A stretch of DNA of 14,145 nt. Origin: Sulfurovum sp. (GTDB lineage Bacteria > Campylobacterota > Campylobacteria > Campylobacterales > Sulfurovaceae). The stretch spans positions 1-14,145 of the forward strand of contig JALVXW010000088.1 in assembly GCA_027038155.1 (NCBI GenBank). The letters run 5' to 3'. Below the pieces are notes generated by a model. That model saw only the letters and a program-made list of their open reading frames with translations. It searched no databases and had not been told where the DNA came from. Within the stretch, counting starts at the first letter, position 1. Every line of letters starts with the position of its first letter. A program made the translations under genes and the position numbers. Positions 6,730 through 13,859 of the stretch are shown piece after piece.

Positions 6730-7642
6730 CAAAGAGTTCAGTAGAGAGATAACGCTCTGCAGTATCACAAAGAATAGTCACAATGGTTTTACCTCTGTTT
6801 TCAGGACGTGATGCCACCTGCATCGCTGCATGTAAATTGGCTCCAGAGGAGATACCCACCAAAAGCCCCTCCTCTTTTGCTACTTTTTTTGCCATAGCAA
6901 ATGCCTCCTTATCACTGACTGCAATTACTTCATCATAAATCTCTTCATTGAGTATTTGTGGTACAAACCCTGCACCAATACCCTGAATCTTATGTGCACC
7001 CGCACTCTCTCCTGCAAGTACAGCAGAGTTTGTAGGCTCTACAGCAACACTTTTGAGTGTAGGAATTTTCTCTTTCAATACTTCAGAAGTACCTGTAAGG
7101 GTACCACCTGTCCCCACAGATGCAACAAAAATATCAAGATGATGATGTGTGTCACGCAGTATCTCCAATGCCGTTGTTCTACGATGTATTTCGGGGTTAT
7201 GTGGGTTGTTAAACTGCTGAAGTACTTTTGCATTTTTAAGCTCTTTTTCAAGCACTGCTGCCTTCTCTATGGCACCACTCATTCCCTCTATTGCAGGTGT
7301 AAGCACAAGCTTGGCACCCAAATGTGTAAGAATTTTACGGCGTTCCATACTCATTGATTCTGGCATAGTAAGGATAAGTTTTAGCCCTTTTGCTGCACAT
7401 ACAGCAGCCAGTCCTATTCCTGTGTTTCCAGAAGTTGGTTCAATAAGGGTTGTCTTTAAATCAATTTCACCACTTTTAAGTGCTTCATTAATCATATTCA
7501 ACGCAATTCTATCTTTCACCGATGAAGTAGGATTCATAAATTCACATTTCCCTAAAATCGTAGCCCCTGACAGCTTAGAGAGTGCATTGATCTTAACAAG
7601 TGGCGTGTTGCCTATTAGTGCTTCTATATTTTCTGCAATCAA
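6722..7642 (-). CDS. cysK: Cysteine synthase (O-acetylserine sulfhydrylase)
   Basis: A PLP-dependent cytoplasmic enzyme that makes cysteine from O-acetylserine and sulfide, 306 aa. The PLP lysine K43 sits in NPTSSVKDR. The substrate loop PTSGNTG is at 69-75, the PLP-phosphate loop GTGGTLTG at 177-184, and GISSGAN with the pyridine-nitrogen serine lies near the C-terminus. Length and order match CysK; CysM cannot be fully excluded. The start is TTG 7642, touching the stop of the carbonic anhydrase gene (TAG-TTG), with a GGAG ribosome site 8 bases upstream. Its 3' end overlaps the aminotransferase gene. Direct use of sulfide fits a sulfidic, chemolithotrophic lifestyle. Confidence 0.93.
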   Translation of the reverse strand: MIAENIEALIGNTPLVKINALSKLSGATILGKCEFMNPTSSVKDRIALNMINEALKSGEIDLKTTLIEPTSGNTGIGLAAVCAAKGLKLILTMPESMSMERRKILTHLGAKLVLTPAIEGMSGAIEKAAVLEKELKNAKVLQQFNNPHNPEIHRRTTALEILRDTHHHLDIFVASVGTGGTLTGTSEVLKEKIPTLKSVAVEPTNSAVLAGESAGAHKIQGIGAGFVPQILNEEIYDEVIAVSDKEAFAMAKKVAKEEGLLVGISSGANLHAAMQVASRPENRGKTIVTILCDTAERYLSTELFDV

Positions 7643-8296
7643 CTACCCCTCTCCCTTTTGAGTAAGCGCTTTAAACTCATAATTCTCATCATCATAGTAA
7701 TCAATATGTCCATTTTCTATATCATAATGCCATCCGTGTAGATAGAGTCTCCCCTCTTCTACTCTACGTTTTACCGCAGGATAGGTCAATAGATTGTCAA
7801 GTTGATAGACCACAGAGATACGCTCTGTATAACGTAACATTGTCTCCTTGTCGGAGTGTTGATGTGCCAATAATCCTATTTTTTTGGCTTCATTGCCAAG
7901 TTCGAGCCACTTAACTGTATGGATATTCTCTGGTGTTTGCTCCATCTCTTTAAAGAGTGCCGAGATGGCACCACAGTGAGAGTGCCCACACACAATAATA
8001 TCTGAAACCTCCAAAATACTCACGGCATACTCTATAGCAGAGGCAGTTGCATGATAATCTGCATCAGGATGATAGGGAGCAACAAAATTACCAATATTTC
8101 TTACAATAAACAAATCTCCAGGTCTAGAACCTGTAATTAAGGCGGGCATCACACGCGAATCTGAACATCCAATAAACAGTGCCTTTGGACTTTGTCCCTC
8201 TTCTACTAGTTTTCTAAAACGCTCTTCACTCTTTTTAAATTTTATTTGACGAAAGGTTTCATGTCCCTCCACAAACGCCTTAACACGGTTGTCCAT
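7643..8296 (-). CDS. Beta-class carbonic anhydrase
   Basis: A zinc enzyme that interconverts CO2 and bicarbonate, 217 aa from ATG 8296. Zinc ligands are visible: C44 and D46 of CSDSRV (with R48 forming the Asp-Arg dyad), then H105 and C108 of GHSHCGA. No signal peptide is present, so it acts in the cytoplasm. An almost perfect Shine-Dalgarno, AAGGAGGTGAT (8299-8309), lies inside the last codons of pyrC. The ATG is correctly spaced from it; a TTG directly before is too close. The 17-base overlap with pyrC ties its expression to pyrimidine synthesis, where bicarbonate feeds carbamoyl phosphate. It may also feed autotrophic carboxylases (inference). Confidence 0.94.
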   Translation of the reverse strand: MDNRVKAFVEGHETFRQIKFKKSEERFRKLVEEGQSPKALFIGCSDSRVMPALITGSRPGDLFIVRNIGNFVAPYHPDADYHATASAIEYAVSILEVSDIIVCGHSHCGAISALFKEMEQTPENIHTVKWLELGNEAKKIGLLAHQHSDKETMLRYTERISVVYQLDNLLTYPAVKRRVEEGRLYLHGWHYDIENGHIDYYDDENYEFKALTQKGEG

Positions 8297-9299
8297 CAAT
8301 CACCTCCTTGAGTGAGTAGGCTATCTCTTCATTGGCAAACATCGGTACAACACCACTGTATGAAGAGGGTACTCTAAATGGTTTTTTTTTCAAAACAACA
8401 GTTTTTTGCAGTGGTTTTATACCATAAATCTGTTGTGCATTGCCAGAGACAAAGGCTTGTAATTTTTCCAAAGAGGCACCCCTGTTTTCAAAAAGTTCAG
8501 CCAACAGTTGCAGAGCAATAGGTGCAGTAAAGACACCAGCTGCACACCCACACGCCTCTTTTGCCTCTTTGGGGTGTGGTGCGGAGTCTGAACCAAACAT
8601 CACTTTGGGGTGTGCCTCTAGTGCTACTTTGAGTAACGCTTCTCTGTCTTCAGGACGTTTGGCAATAGGTTTACAAAACAGATGCGGCTGCAACATCCCT
8701 CCAGCCACATCATCCAATGTGATGAGCAGGTGATGTACGGTAATTGTTGCATAGAGATTCTCGTACCTATCGAGTGCGGCTACACTCTCTTTGGTTGTGA
8801 TGTGCTCCATAATAATTTTGAGTTTAGGAAATGCCCCAGCAAGTTTTTCGTAAATAGAAACAAATTCAGCCTCTCTGTCCATGACAAAACCATTGGTCTC
8901 ACCATGGATACACAGAGGAATACCCAAATCACTCATTGCTTCAAGTGCAGGACGCAACTCCTCTGCATCAAAACCACTGACACCGCCTTCGGAATTGGTA
9001 GTAATACCAGCAGGATAGAGCTTGATAGCCGCTATCTCATCACGTACACCCTCTAAAAAATCCCTGTTGTATGTAGGCTTAAAAAAGAGTGTCATGTAAG
9101 GCGTAAATGTTTCATTGCCAATGGCATCAACAATACGCTTTTTATAGGAGACAACCTCCTCTTTTGTACTCACGGGGGGTACAAGATTTGGCATAACAAG
9201 TGCCCCTGCAAAAGTCTCAGCAGAGGCTTTGGCAATATTGTGAAGCATCTCATTGTCTCTAAGATGCAGGTGCATATCAAGAGGTGCGTTTAATTGCAT
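8280..9299 (-). CDS. pyrC: Dihydroorotase, class II (PyrC type)
   Basis: This amidohydrolase cyclises N-carbamoyl-aspartate to dihydroorotate in de novo UMP synthesis, 339 aa. The binuclear metal site is complete: H10 and H12 in DMHLHLRD, the carbamylated lysine K93 in AIKLYPAG, H132 in CIHGE, H166 in IMEHITT, and catalytic D238 in FGSDSAPH. This matches E. coli-type PyrC in length and motifs. Two adjacent ATG codons exist (9302 and 9299). The second is better spaced from AAAGGA. The gene begins 23 bases before the end of yidD, and its last codons hold the ribosome site of the carbonic anhydrase gene. Confidence 0.95.
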   Translation of the reverse strand: MQLNAPLDMHLHLRDNEMLHNIAKASAETFAGALVMPNLVPPVSTKEEVVSYKKRIVDAIGNETFTPYMTLFFKPTYNRDFLEGVRDEIAAIKLYPAGITTNSEGGVSGFDAEELRPALEAMSDLGIPLCIHGETNGFVMDREAEFVSIYEKLAGAFPKLKIIMEHITTKESVAALDRYENLYATITVHHLLITLDDVAGGMLQPHLFCKPIAKRPEDREALLKVALEAHPKVMFGSDSAPHPKEAKEACGCAAGVFTAPIALQLLAELFENRGASLEKLQAFVSGNAQQIYGIKPLQKTVVLKKKPFRVPSSYSGVVPMFANEEIAYSLKEVIDGQPC

Positions 9300-9657
9300 C
9301 ATAATCCTTTATAATATAATAGTATCTAGGCGGTGCAGTATTTTGAGGTACCAACCAATACTCTATATTAATTTTGCCACAATATGGGTTAAAACTCTCT
9401 ATAAAGGTATGTTTTTGAGGCGTATATTCTACAAGTGGATAATCAATACCTCCTCTAAAAAGTTGGTTACAACGTAATATACGACTACTGCTTGCCAAAA
9501 ATGCTTTATGTGGCACATTAAACTCAAACTGCCACTTAGCATACTCTGAACAGGTAGGATAATAGCGACAATTTGCAGGAAACATCTTAGAGAAATACTG
9601 ATACCCCTTTAGGGGTAATATATAAAAATTTTTTAAGATATTTATCATCACACTCAT
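9277..9657 (-). CDS. yidD: Membrane protein insertion efficiency factor YidD
   Basis: YidD is a small amphipathic, inner-membrane-associated protein that helps YidC insert membrane proteins. The signature is clear: KGYQYFSKMFPANCRYYPTC followed by SEYAKWQF, with the conserved cysteines, then SSRILRCNQLFRGGIDYP. The start is uncertain. ATG 9705, 9657 and 9648 are all in frame and none has a strong ribosome site. A TATACT hexamer at 9684-9689 would start the transcript near 9677 and favours 9657 (126 aa) or 9648 (123 aa). The C-terminal extension beyond GGIDYP, about 55 residues, is longer than in E. coli. The gene leads the overlapping run into pyrC and diverges from the DUF2853 gene. yidD usually sits with rnpA and yidC; here it does not. 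Confidence 0.88.
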   Translation of the reverse strand: MSVMINILKNFYILPLKGYQYFSKMFPANCRYYPTCSEYAKWQFEFNVPHKAFLASSSRILRCNQLFRGGIDYPLVEYTPQKHTFIESFNPYCGKINIEYWLVPQNTAPPRYYYIIKDYDAIKRTS

Positions 9658-9739
9658 CACTTTAAGTTTATTTTCTACACACAAGTATAGCTTATTAGCA
9701 TACATTTCATTAAATAATACAGTAAAAGAGTATTATTTT

Positions 9740-9748
9740 TGTTATAAT
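9740..9748 (+). promoter_or_regulatory. Extended -10 promoter of the DUF2853 gene
   Basis: TGTTATAAT, a perfect TATAAT (9743-9748) with extended TGn, lies 30 bases before the ATG. It is followed by a purine-rich ribosome site GAGGAGAGGGG (9762-9772). It lies in the short divergent gap with yidD. Confidence 0.65.
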
Positions 9749-9778
9749 TTTTAAAAAGCATGAGGAGAGGGGTCTAAA

Positions 9779-10561
9779 ATGAAACAATTTGGCTTATTTA
9801 AAAAGATAGGTAGCATTTATGCAGATTATACAAACAGAATTAAAACCATAGGAGTAAAACAGACTTTTCTTACTATGGGTACACCCAAAGATGAAGATGT
9901 ACTCTACAAAGAGATTACTAAACGAGAAAAAGAGGAAATAGAAGCAGTAAAAAAAGCAGAACGTGAAGCAAAAAAAGCTCAAAAAGAGCATGAAAAAGCT
10001 AAAAAAAGAGTAGCACAAGAAGCAAAAAAATCTACAAAAAAAACAAAATCTTCAAGCAAGAAAAAAACCCCTGCAACAAAAGAAAAGCGTACAACTAAGC
10101 CCAACACAAAAAAAGTTGCCACCAAAACCTCTACAACAAGCAAGCCTACAACAAACAAAAAAGCAAACAGTAGCGAAAAAACTGCTACAAAAAAAGCAGC
10201 CACAAAAACAACAAAATCTACAGGAAGCAAAAAAGATGCAAAGATCGCACTCTACATCAAAGATATCAAAAAGCATTATAAAGAGGTAGATGAAGCCTTT
10301 GTTGCTATTGTTGTAAAAAATCTTGGACCATCTATCTACCGAAAAGATGCAGAACTTGTCTCTTGTTCTGACCCAAAAGAGCTCGATACTGTACGTAGAA
10401 ATTTTCTTGTCAAAAAACTTGGTATTGATGCGAGTAAAGCTGTCTTAGATGCAGCTATTCAAGATGTTTGTGCAGAGCTTAAAGGTGTACGCACCAAATA
10501 CCGTGCAACCTTCTACTATGCTCTTGCAAAGAAGTTTAAAAAAGAGTCTGTGCTCAACTAA
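9779..10561 (+). CDS. DUF2853 protein with histone-H1-like Lys-rich arm
   Basis: The 260-aa product has three parts. Residues 1-43 form a short N-terminal region (MKQFGLFKKIGSIYADY...). Residues 44-83 are a highly charged Glu/Lys/Ala coiled-coil-like helix. Residues 82-152 are a low-complexity Lys/Thr/Ala/Ser arm like the tails of histone H1 and AlgP. Residues 153-258 match DUF2853 as I know it: KIALYIKDIKKHYKEVDEAF, LGPSIYRKDAELVSCSDPKEL, NFLVKKLG and KYRATFYYALAKKF. DUF2853 usually occurs alone as a ~100-aa protein of unknown function. The basic arm suggests nucleic-acid or polyanion binding (inference). Strong ribosome site and promoter are present. It converges on the stress operon's membrane-protein gene with only 34 bases between. 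Confidence 0.88.
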   Translation: MKQFGLFKKIGSIYADYTNRIKTIGVKQTFLTMGTPKDEDVLYKEITKREKEEIEAVKKAEREAKKAQKEHEKAKKRVAQEAKKSTKKTKSSSKKKTPATKEKRTTKPNTKKVATKTSTTSKPTTNKKANSSEKTATKKAATKTTKSTGSKKDAKIALYIKDIKKHYKEVDEAFVAIVVKNLGPSIYRKDAELVSCSDPKELDTVRRNFLVKKLGIDASKAVLDAAIQDVCAELKGVRTKYRATFYYALAKKFKKESVLN

Positions 10562-10595
10562 TGCTTGATAAGAAGGAGTCCTTTCTCCCTCCTGT

Positions 10596-11171
10596 CTATT
10601 TGGCATTATCTATAATTTGTTGATTAATTTGTTTTCTACTATGTTCACTCTCAGCATCTAATTCACCTACCAAATCTGCACGAATATAGATAGTTAATCT
10701 TGCCAAAGCATCAGAAACCAAATCTGCATCTTCCATGCTCACATACATATCTTTTACAACTTTTTCATGAAATACATCTAAAAAATTTCTATACTCCTTC
10801 AGTACAGGAGGAGAAGCAAAAATAGCCAACTTATGTGTATGAAAACGCAGTTTTGTTAAACTGCTCTCATCTACCTCATCTAACAACATAATCTCTTCGA
10901 TGGTGTCTATAAGATTTTGGTATGTCTGGGTTTTCAATGCTATAAACTTGACGCTCTGCTCTTTTTCCAACTCTACAGAGGTCTGTTTGTTTAAAAGCAT
11001 CGCAGTGATGAGTATGGTTGCTACTGTGCCCAAAACAATAAGCAATATCTCTTGGGTAAATGGCATCTTATCTGCCATATGATACCCCAAACGAAGGAAA
11101 AAATACCCTCCAATAAAGACAATACCATTGAGTATCATCAGCACAACATTATTTTTGAACCACTTTTCCAT
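10596..11171 (-). CDS. Two-helix membrane protein, unknown function
   Basis: Not a family I recognise. From ATG 11171 the product has 191 aa (a GTG at 11174 is one codon earlier). Two hydrophobic helices lie near residues 8-28 and 39-60. A mostly helical, charged cytoplasmic domain follows (KFIALKTQTYQNLIDTIEEI, then HKLAIFASPPVLKEYRNFL). The C-terminus is polar. There is no signal peptide and no catalytic motif. The ribosome site is weak (AAGAG). It is the last gene of the run yfdX-hsp20-hsp20, only 16 bases after the second hsp20, so it is probably co-transcribed and part of the stress response. It ends 34 bases from the convergent DUF2853 gene. It is not HdeD-like, which would have six helices. 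Confidence 0.82.
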   Translation of the reverse strand: MEKWFKNNVVLMILNGIVFIGGYFFLRLGYHMADKMPFTQEILLIVLGTVATILITAMLLNKQTSVELEKEQSVKFIALKTQTYQNLIDTIEEIMLLDEVDESSLTKLRFHTHKLAIFASPPVLKEYRNFLDVFHEKVVKDMYVSMEDADLVSDALARLTIYIRADLVGELDAESEHSRKQINQQIIDNAK

Positions 11172-11187
11172 CACTACTCTTTTTATT

Positions 11188-11613
11188 CTATTTGACTGAG
11201 ATACTTTTTGCTTTTCGTGACTCCTCTTTTTCTAGTGTCACATAAAGCCTACCATTCTCATATTGTGCATCAACTTTTGACGTATCTATCCCATCTGGCA
11301 ACACAAAACTTCTACTAATCATACCGAAATTGCTCTCACAAAGATAGTAATCTTCTTTTTTGACCTCGTTTTTCATCTTGCGTACGGCTTTAATGGTCAA
11401 GATATTCTCTTCAATCTGAAGGTCAATATCTTCTTTTTTTACACCAGGTAAATCAATCTCAATTTTAAAGGCATCATTACCCCTTTTGGCAAGGTTGGCA
11501 AAAGGAAGGTGGCTTGCCACATTGGCAAAAGCATCTTTTGCCACTTCAAGCCCATGCTCAATGGTCTCTTCTATATTTTGTCCTAACTCTTTTGCTGTAT
11601 TTACTAGTTCCAT
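11188..11613 (-). CDS. Small heat-shock protein (Hsp20), second copy
   Basis: An ATP-independent holdase chaperone of 141 aa. The N-terminal arm (1-45) has an amphipathic helix. The alpha-crystallin domain (about 46-132) shows AFKIEIDLPGVKKEDIDLQI, ENILTIKA, then GMISRSFVLPDGID and the YENGRLYVTLEK strand. A C-terminal IxV motif (ISV) completes it for oligomer assembly. It is clearly diverged from the neighbouring Hsp20, so the pair is an old duplication or two classes that could form mixed oligomers. A strong ribosome site, AAGGAGG, overlaps the stop of the first hsp20; the gap is 10 bases. It sits within the yfdX operon. Confidence 0.93.
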   Translation of the reverse strand: MELVNTAKELGQNIEETIEHGLEVAKDAFANVASHLPFANLAKRGNDAFKIEIDLPGVKKEDIDLQIEENILTIKAVRKMKNEVKKEDYYLCESNFGMISRSFVLPDGIDTSKVDAQYENGRLYVTLEKEESRKAKSISVK

Positions 11614-11623
11614 CGTAACCTCC

Positions 11624-12058
11624 TTATTTGATCTCTATTTTTTTCGGTTTAGACTCTTCCTCTTTAAGTTTTGGAATAATCACTTCAAGCACACCATCAC
11701 TTGACTCTGCATGGATATTTTCCACATCTATCTTCTCAGGCAAGGTAAAACTTCTACTAAATTTCCCATAGACAGACTCCACCTTGTAGTATTCGTCCTC
11801 TTTGGATTCATCTTTATATTTACGCTCTCCTGAAATGGTCAATATATTATCTTCAGTGGTAATCTCTATATCCTCTTTCTTAATTCCTGGCAAATCAAGC
11901 TCTACATGATAAGCAGACTCACCTTCACGGGTATTTACCACAGGCACAAATGAAGAGATGCCCTCTTCACTCAAAGAATCAAGCTGACTTAAGAGTTGAT
12001 TCATTACACCCAAACTACGTCTTGTGTTATTGTACGGACTATATCTTGTTACTAGCAT
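11624..12058 (-). CDS. Small heat-shock protein (Hsp20), first copy
   Basis: A cytoplasmic holdase of 144 aa. The alpha-crystallin domain spans about 40-132: YHVELDLPGIKKEDIEITTE, DNILTISGERK, YGKFSRSFTLPEKID and GVLEVIIPKL. The last residues KKIEIK hold the IxI motif. The N-terminal arm is short and polar. A good ribosome site, AAAGGAG, lies 6 bases upstream. It follows yfdX after a 12-base gap and precedes the second hsp20. The bacterial class A type (like Hsp16.5/IbpA relatives) fits the GVLEV and EEY elements. No CIRCE or HAIR element is visible upstream, so HrcA or HspR control is not evident. Confidence 0.94.
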   Translation of the reverse strand: MLVTRYSPYNNTRRSLGVMNQLLSQLDSLSEEGISSFVPVVNTREGESAYHVELDLPGIKKEDIEITTEDNILTISGERKYKDESKEDEYYKVESVYGKFSRSFTLPEKIDVENIHAESSDGVLEVIIPKLKEEESKPKKIEIK

Positions 12059-12070
12059 ACTCTACTCCTT

Positions 12071-12955
12071 TTACTTTTTGTCTGAAAATATTTTCTCTTT
12101 AAACTCTTTGAGTGACGACTTTAACGTTTCGAAAAGTTTTTCAGCCTTATTTGGGCCTTTAATCTCTTTTTGTATCGCCTCTATTTGCTCTTGTAATGAT
12201 TGATAGGTTGTCGTACTTTTACTTACATACCCTAAATCATGTGCTACCTTTAAACTTTCACTCGCTGCATCAAGATATGCCAATGCTCTTTGTTTGTCTT
12301 CTTTGGCTATTGCAGATGATGCGGCAATCAAATCTGTTGCTTTAAGTAGAGGAATGGGTACTATCTCAGTTACCGATGTAAAAGTACTTAGAGCAATGGC
12401 TAAAACCTCTTTTGCCTTTTGCACTTCATGACTATGCACATATTTTGCTGCCAATTTTAATGCATCGGGGTATGAACCCAGTGGCAATGAAACAGTGGTA
12501 ATATCTATCTCACTTTGTAAAGGAATCATTAATGCTCTTGCCTCTTGTACTTTATTTTTAGCCAACAGTGTTGGTATCGTCGCGAGTGTTGTTTCAATAT
12601 CTTTACTTGTACCCACATATTCATCTACTTTTACAATACTGTCAACAGGTAATAACTCAGGTACCTTTTTAGATGCTAGAATAACCTCAAGTTTACCCAA
12701 GGCACTCTCTAGCTTTTTAGTAGCAGTCTCTTCATCTTTTTTCTCCAGTGCAACAAAAGCCTCATGTGCCTCTTTTAATGAATTGATAGCCTCTTGCACC
12801 AGTTTGGCTTGATGCGACTGTGCATCCTCTTTTGCATTGTTTAACGCAATCTTGTTTACCTCTTTGACACTTGCATCTTTGGCTGCTGTCTCTTTGGCAT
12901 TGATGCCTGTTATAAGCAGTGAAGCAACAAAAGTTGATAATAATATTTTTTTCAT
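12071..12955 (-). CDS. YfdX-family periplasmic stress protein
   Basis: A 294-aa exported protein. The signal peptide is clear: MKK, a hydrophobic core ILLSTFVASLLITG, and a likely cut after INA (residue 20). The mature part is almost all helical and rich in Lys, Glu and Ala. YfdX-type segments are visible: AINSLKEAHEAFVALEKKDE, a KKVPELLPVDS turn, the ARALMIPLQSEIDITTVSLP block, YPDALKLAAKYV and RALAYLDAASESLKVA. E. coli YfdX is an EvgA-regulated protein linked to acid and antibiotic tolerance. YfdX copies also sit beside Hsp20 in heat-resistance islands. The ribosome site GGAG is 7 bases from the ATG. It leads the run yfdX-hsp20-hsp20-membrane protein and follows the Crp/Fnr gene after 100 bases. 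Function is by family; the molecular role is unknown. Confidence 0.9.
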   Translation of the reverse strand: MKKILLSTFVASLLITGINAKETAAKDASVKEVNKIALNNAKEDAQSHQAKLVQEAINSLKEAHEAFVALEKKDEETATKKLESALGKLEVILASKKVPELLPVDSIVKVDEYVGTSKDIETTLATIPTLLAKNKVQEARALMIPLQSEIDITTVSLPLGSYPDALKLAAKYVHSHEVQKAKEVLAIALSTFTSVTEIVPIPLLKATDLIAASSAIAKEDKQRALAYLDAASESLKVAHDLGYVSKSTTTYQSLQEQIEAIQKEIKGPNKAEKLFETLKSSLKEFKEKIFSDKK

Positions 12956-12979
12956 GATAACTCCTTCAAGTAATAGTTG

Positions 12980-12998
12980 TTTAGTCTTTTTGACTAAA
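12980..12998. promoter_or_regulatory. Inverted repeat upstream of yfdX, candidate operator
   Basis: A perfect TTTAGTC-TTTTT-GACTAAA dyad (7-base arms, 5-base centre) lies in the 100-base gap between the Crp/Fnr gene and yfdX. On the minus strand a weak -10 TACAAT (13008-13013) sits just upstream, placing the dyad around +3 to +21. It could be an operator for the adjacent regulator or an RNA hairpin in the leader. It does not match the FNR consensus (TTGAT-N4-ATCAA), CIRCE or HAIR. Confidence 0.5.
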
Positions 12999-13055
12999 TC
13001 TACACGTATTGTATGAAGGATAAGACAATAGAAGATGCTACTTTAGTTGCATTTT

Positions 13056-13724
13056 TTAAAAAAGTTTTATTTTTTCCAGAAGTGCTTTGGCACTGTTCAT
13101 TTGAGGGGTTTTGCTTTTGCCCTCCAGTAAACCCTCTTTTTTGAGTTTTTTAAGATGACGTTCAACAACATGACGCACCGTACCGATGAGTTTGGCTATT
13201 TCACTGTTGGAGAGCCCATGAAGAAGATTGTATCTCATCCTATTTGTAGGGTCTAGATTTTGAAGTAGCAGTTTAATAAGCCTCTCTTCGGTACTATAGA
13301 GTGAAATATCACTTACCAACTCCTCCATATGTCGCATCTGTTTTGCCAAATAAGGGAAAAATTTTCTATTAAACTCAGGATTATGCTCTATAAGATAACG
13401 CACATTCTCTATAGGCATCTCAAAAGCAACAGAATCTTCCATCGCTTCGTACATTACATCATGCGGTTCTCCATCAAGCAGTGTAATTGTATCAAACATA
13501 TCTCCTGCACGAAAAACAAAAATAGTCTGCTCTTTGGCATTGTCTAAATTAAGTTGATAGGTTTTTATCTTACCTGTTTGCACAACATAAAAATAGCGAC
13601 TCAATTCTCCATTAGCAAAAAGCATCTCACCTTTTTTAAAGTGTACACGCTTGGTAAACTGGTTTATCTCCTGAAGAACGCCCTCATCAAGTATCTCAAA
13701 TGGTTTTATTGTAGTTTGCTTCAT
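13056..13724 (-). CDS. Crp/Fnr-family transcriptional regulator
   Basis: A 222-aa regulator with a cyclic-nucleotide-binding-like beta-roll at about 15-125 (KRVHFKKGEMLFANGELSRY, then YVVQTGKIKTY and GDMFDTITLLDGEP). A dimer helix and a winged HTH at about 168-200 follow (LSNSEIAKLIGTVRHVVERH, LKKLKKEGLL). It has no cysteine at all, so it cannot carry an FNR-type iron-sulfur cluster. The position of CRP's cAMP-binding GE...RxA motif reads GEPHDVMYEA, so cAMP is unlikely too. The ligand is unknown. The -10-like TAAAAT (13731-13736) ends 6 bases before the ATG and no ribosome site is seen, which hints at a leaderless mRNA. It is upstream of and in line with yfdX, so is the likely local regulator. 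Confidence 0.9.
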   Translation of the reverse strand: MKQTTIKPFEILDEGVLQEINQFTKRVHFKKGEMLFANGELSRYFYVVQTGKIKTYQLNLDNAKEQTIFVFRAGDMFDTITLLDGEPHDVMYEAMEDSVAFEMPIENVRYLIEHNPEFNRKFFPYLAKQMRHMEELVSDISLYSTEERLIKLLLQNLDPTNRMRYNLLHGLSNSEIAKLIGTVRHVVERHLKKLKKEGLLEGKSKTPQMNSAKALLEKIKLF

Positions 13725-13783
13725 AGAGGTATTTTACACTATCCCACCCAAAACTCTTACATAGACTTTGCATTGTTTTACCC

Positions 13784-13825
13784 AAATCACACAATAGAAT
13801 TCTTTGAATTTCTATTGTGTGATTT
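13784..13825. repeat. Long near-perfect hairpin between regulator and smpB
   Basis: The left arm 13784-13802 pairs with the right arm 13806-13825 (19 against 20 bases, one bulge) around a TTT loop; 16 outer pairs are uninterrupted (AAATCACACAATAGAA and its complement). A second, overlapping dyad pairs ACCCAAAT (13780-13787) with ATTTGGGT (13833-13840). It lies between divergent genes and has no following T-run, so a terminator is unlikely. A large operator, a transcript-leader structure or a small mobile repeat are the alternatives. Confidence 0.75.
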
Positions 13826-13859
13826 AGATTTAATTTGGGTTTATCTATTTGTACTTCTA

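Noticed and set aside
9602..9617. Inverted repeat TACCCCT-TT-AGGGGTA
   Set aside because: It encodes the conserved LPLKGYQ segment of YidD; coding constraint explains it.
9979..10230. Minus-strand Phe/Val-rich frame antisense to the Lys-rich arm
   Set aside because: A by-product of the A-rich coding strand; apparent membrane helices are artefacts.
10562..10595. Possible terminator between the convergent DUF2853 and membrane-protein genes (GGAG/CTCC stem)
   Set aside because: Only a 4-5 pair stem and no T-run; too weak to call.
12956..13055. CIRCE or HAIR heat-shock operator upstream of yfdX/hsp20
   Set aside because: No match to either consensus was found; only the TTTAGTC dyad is present.
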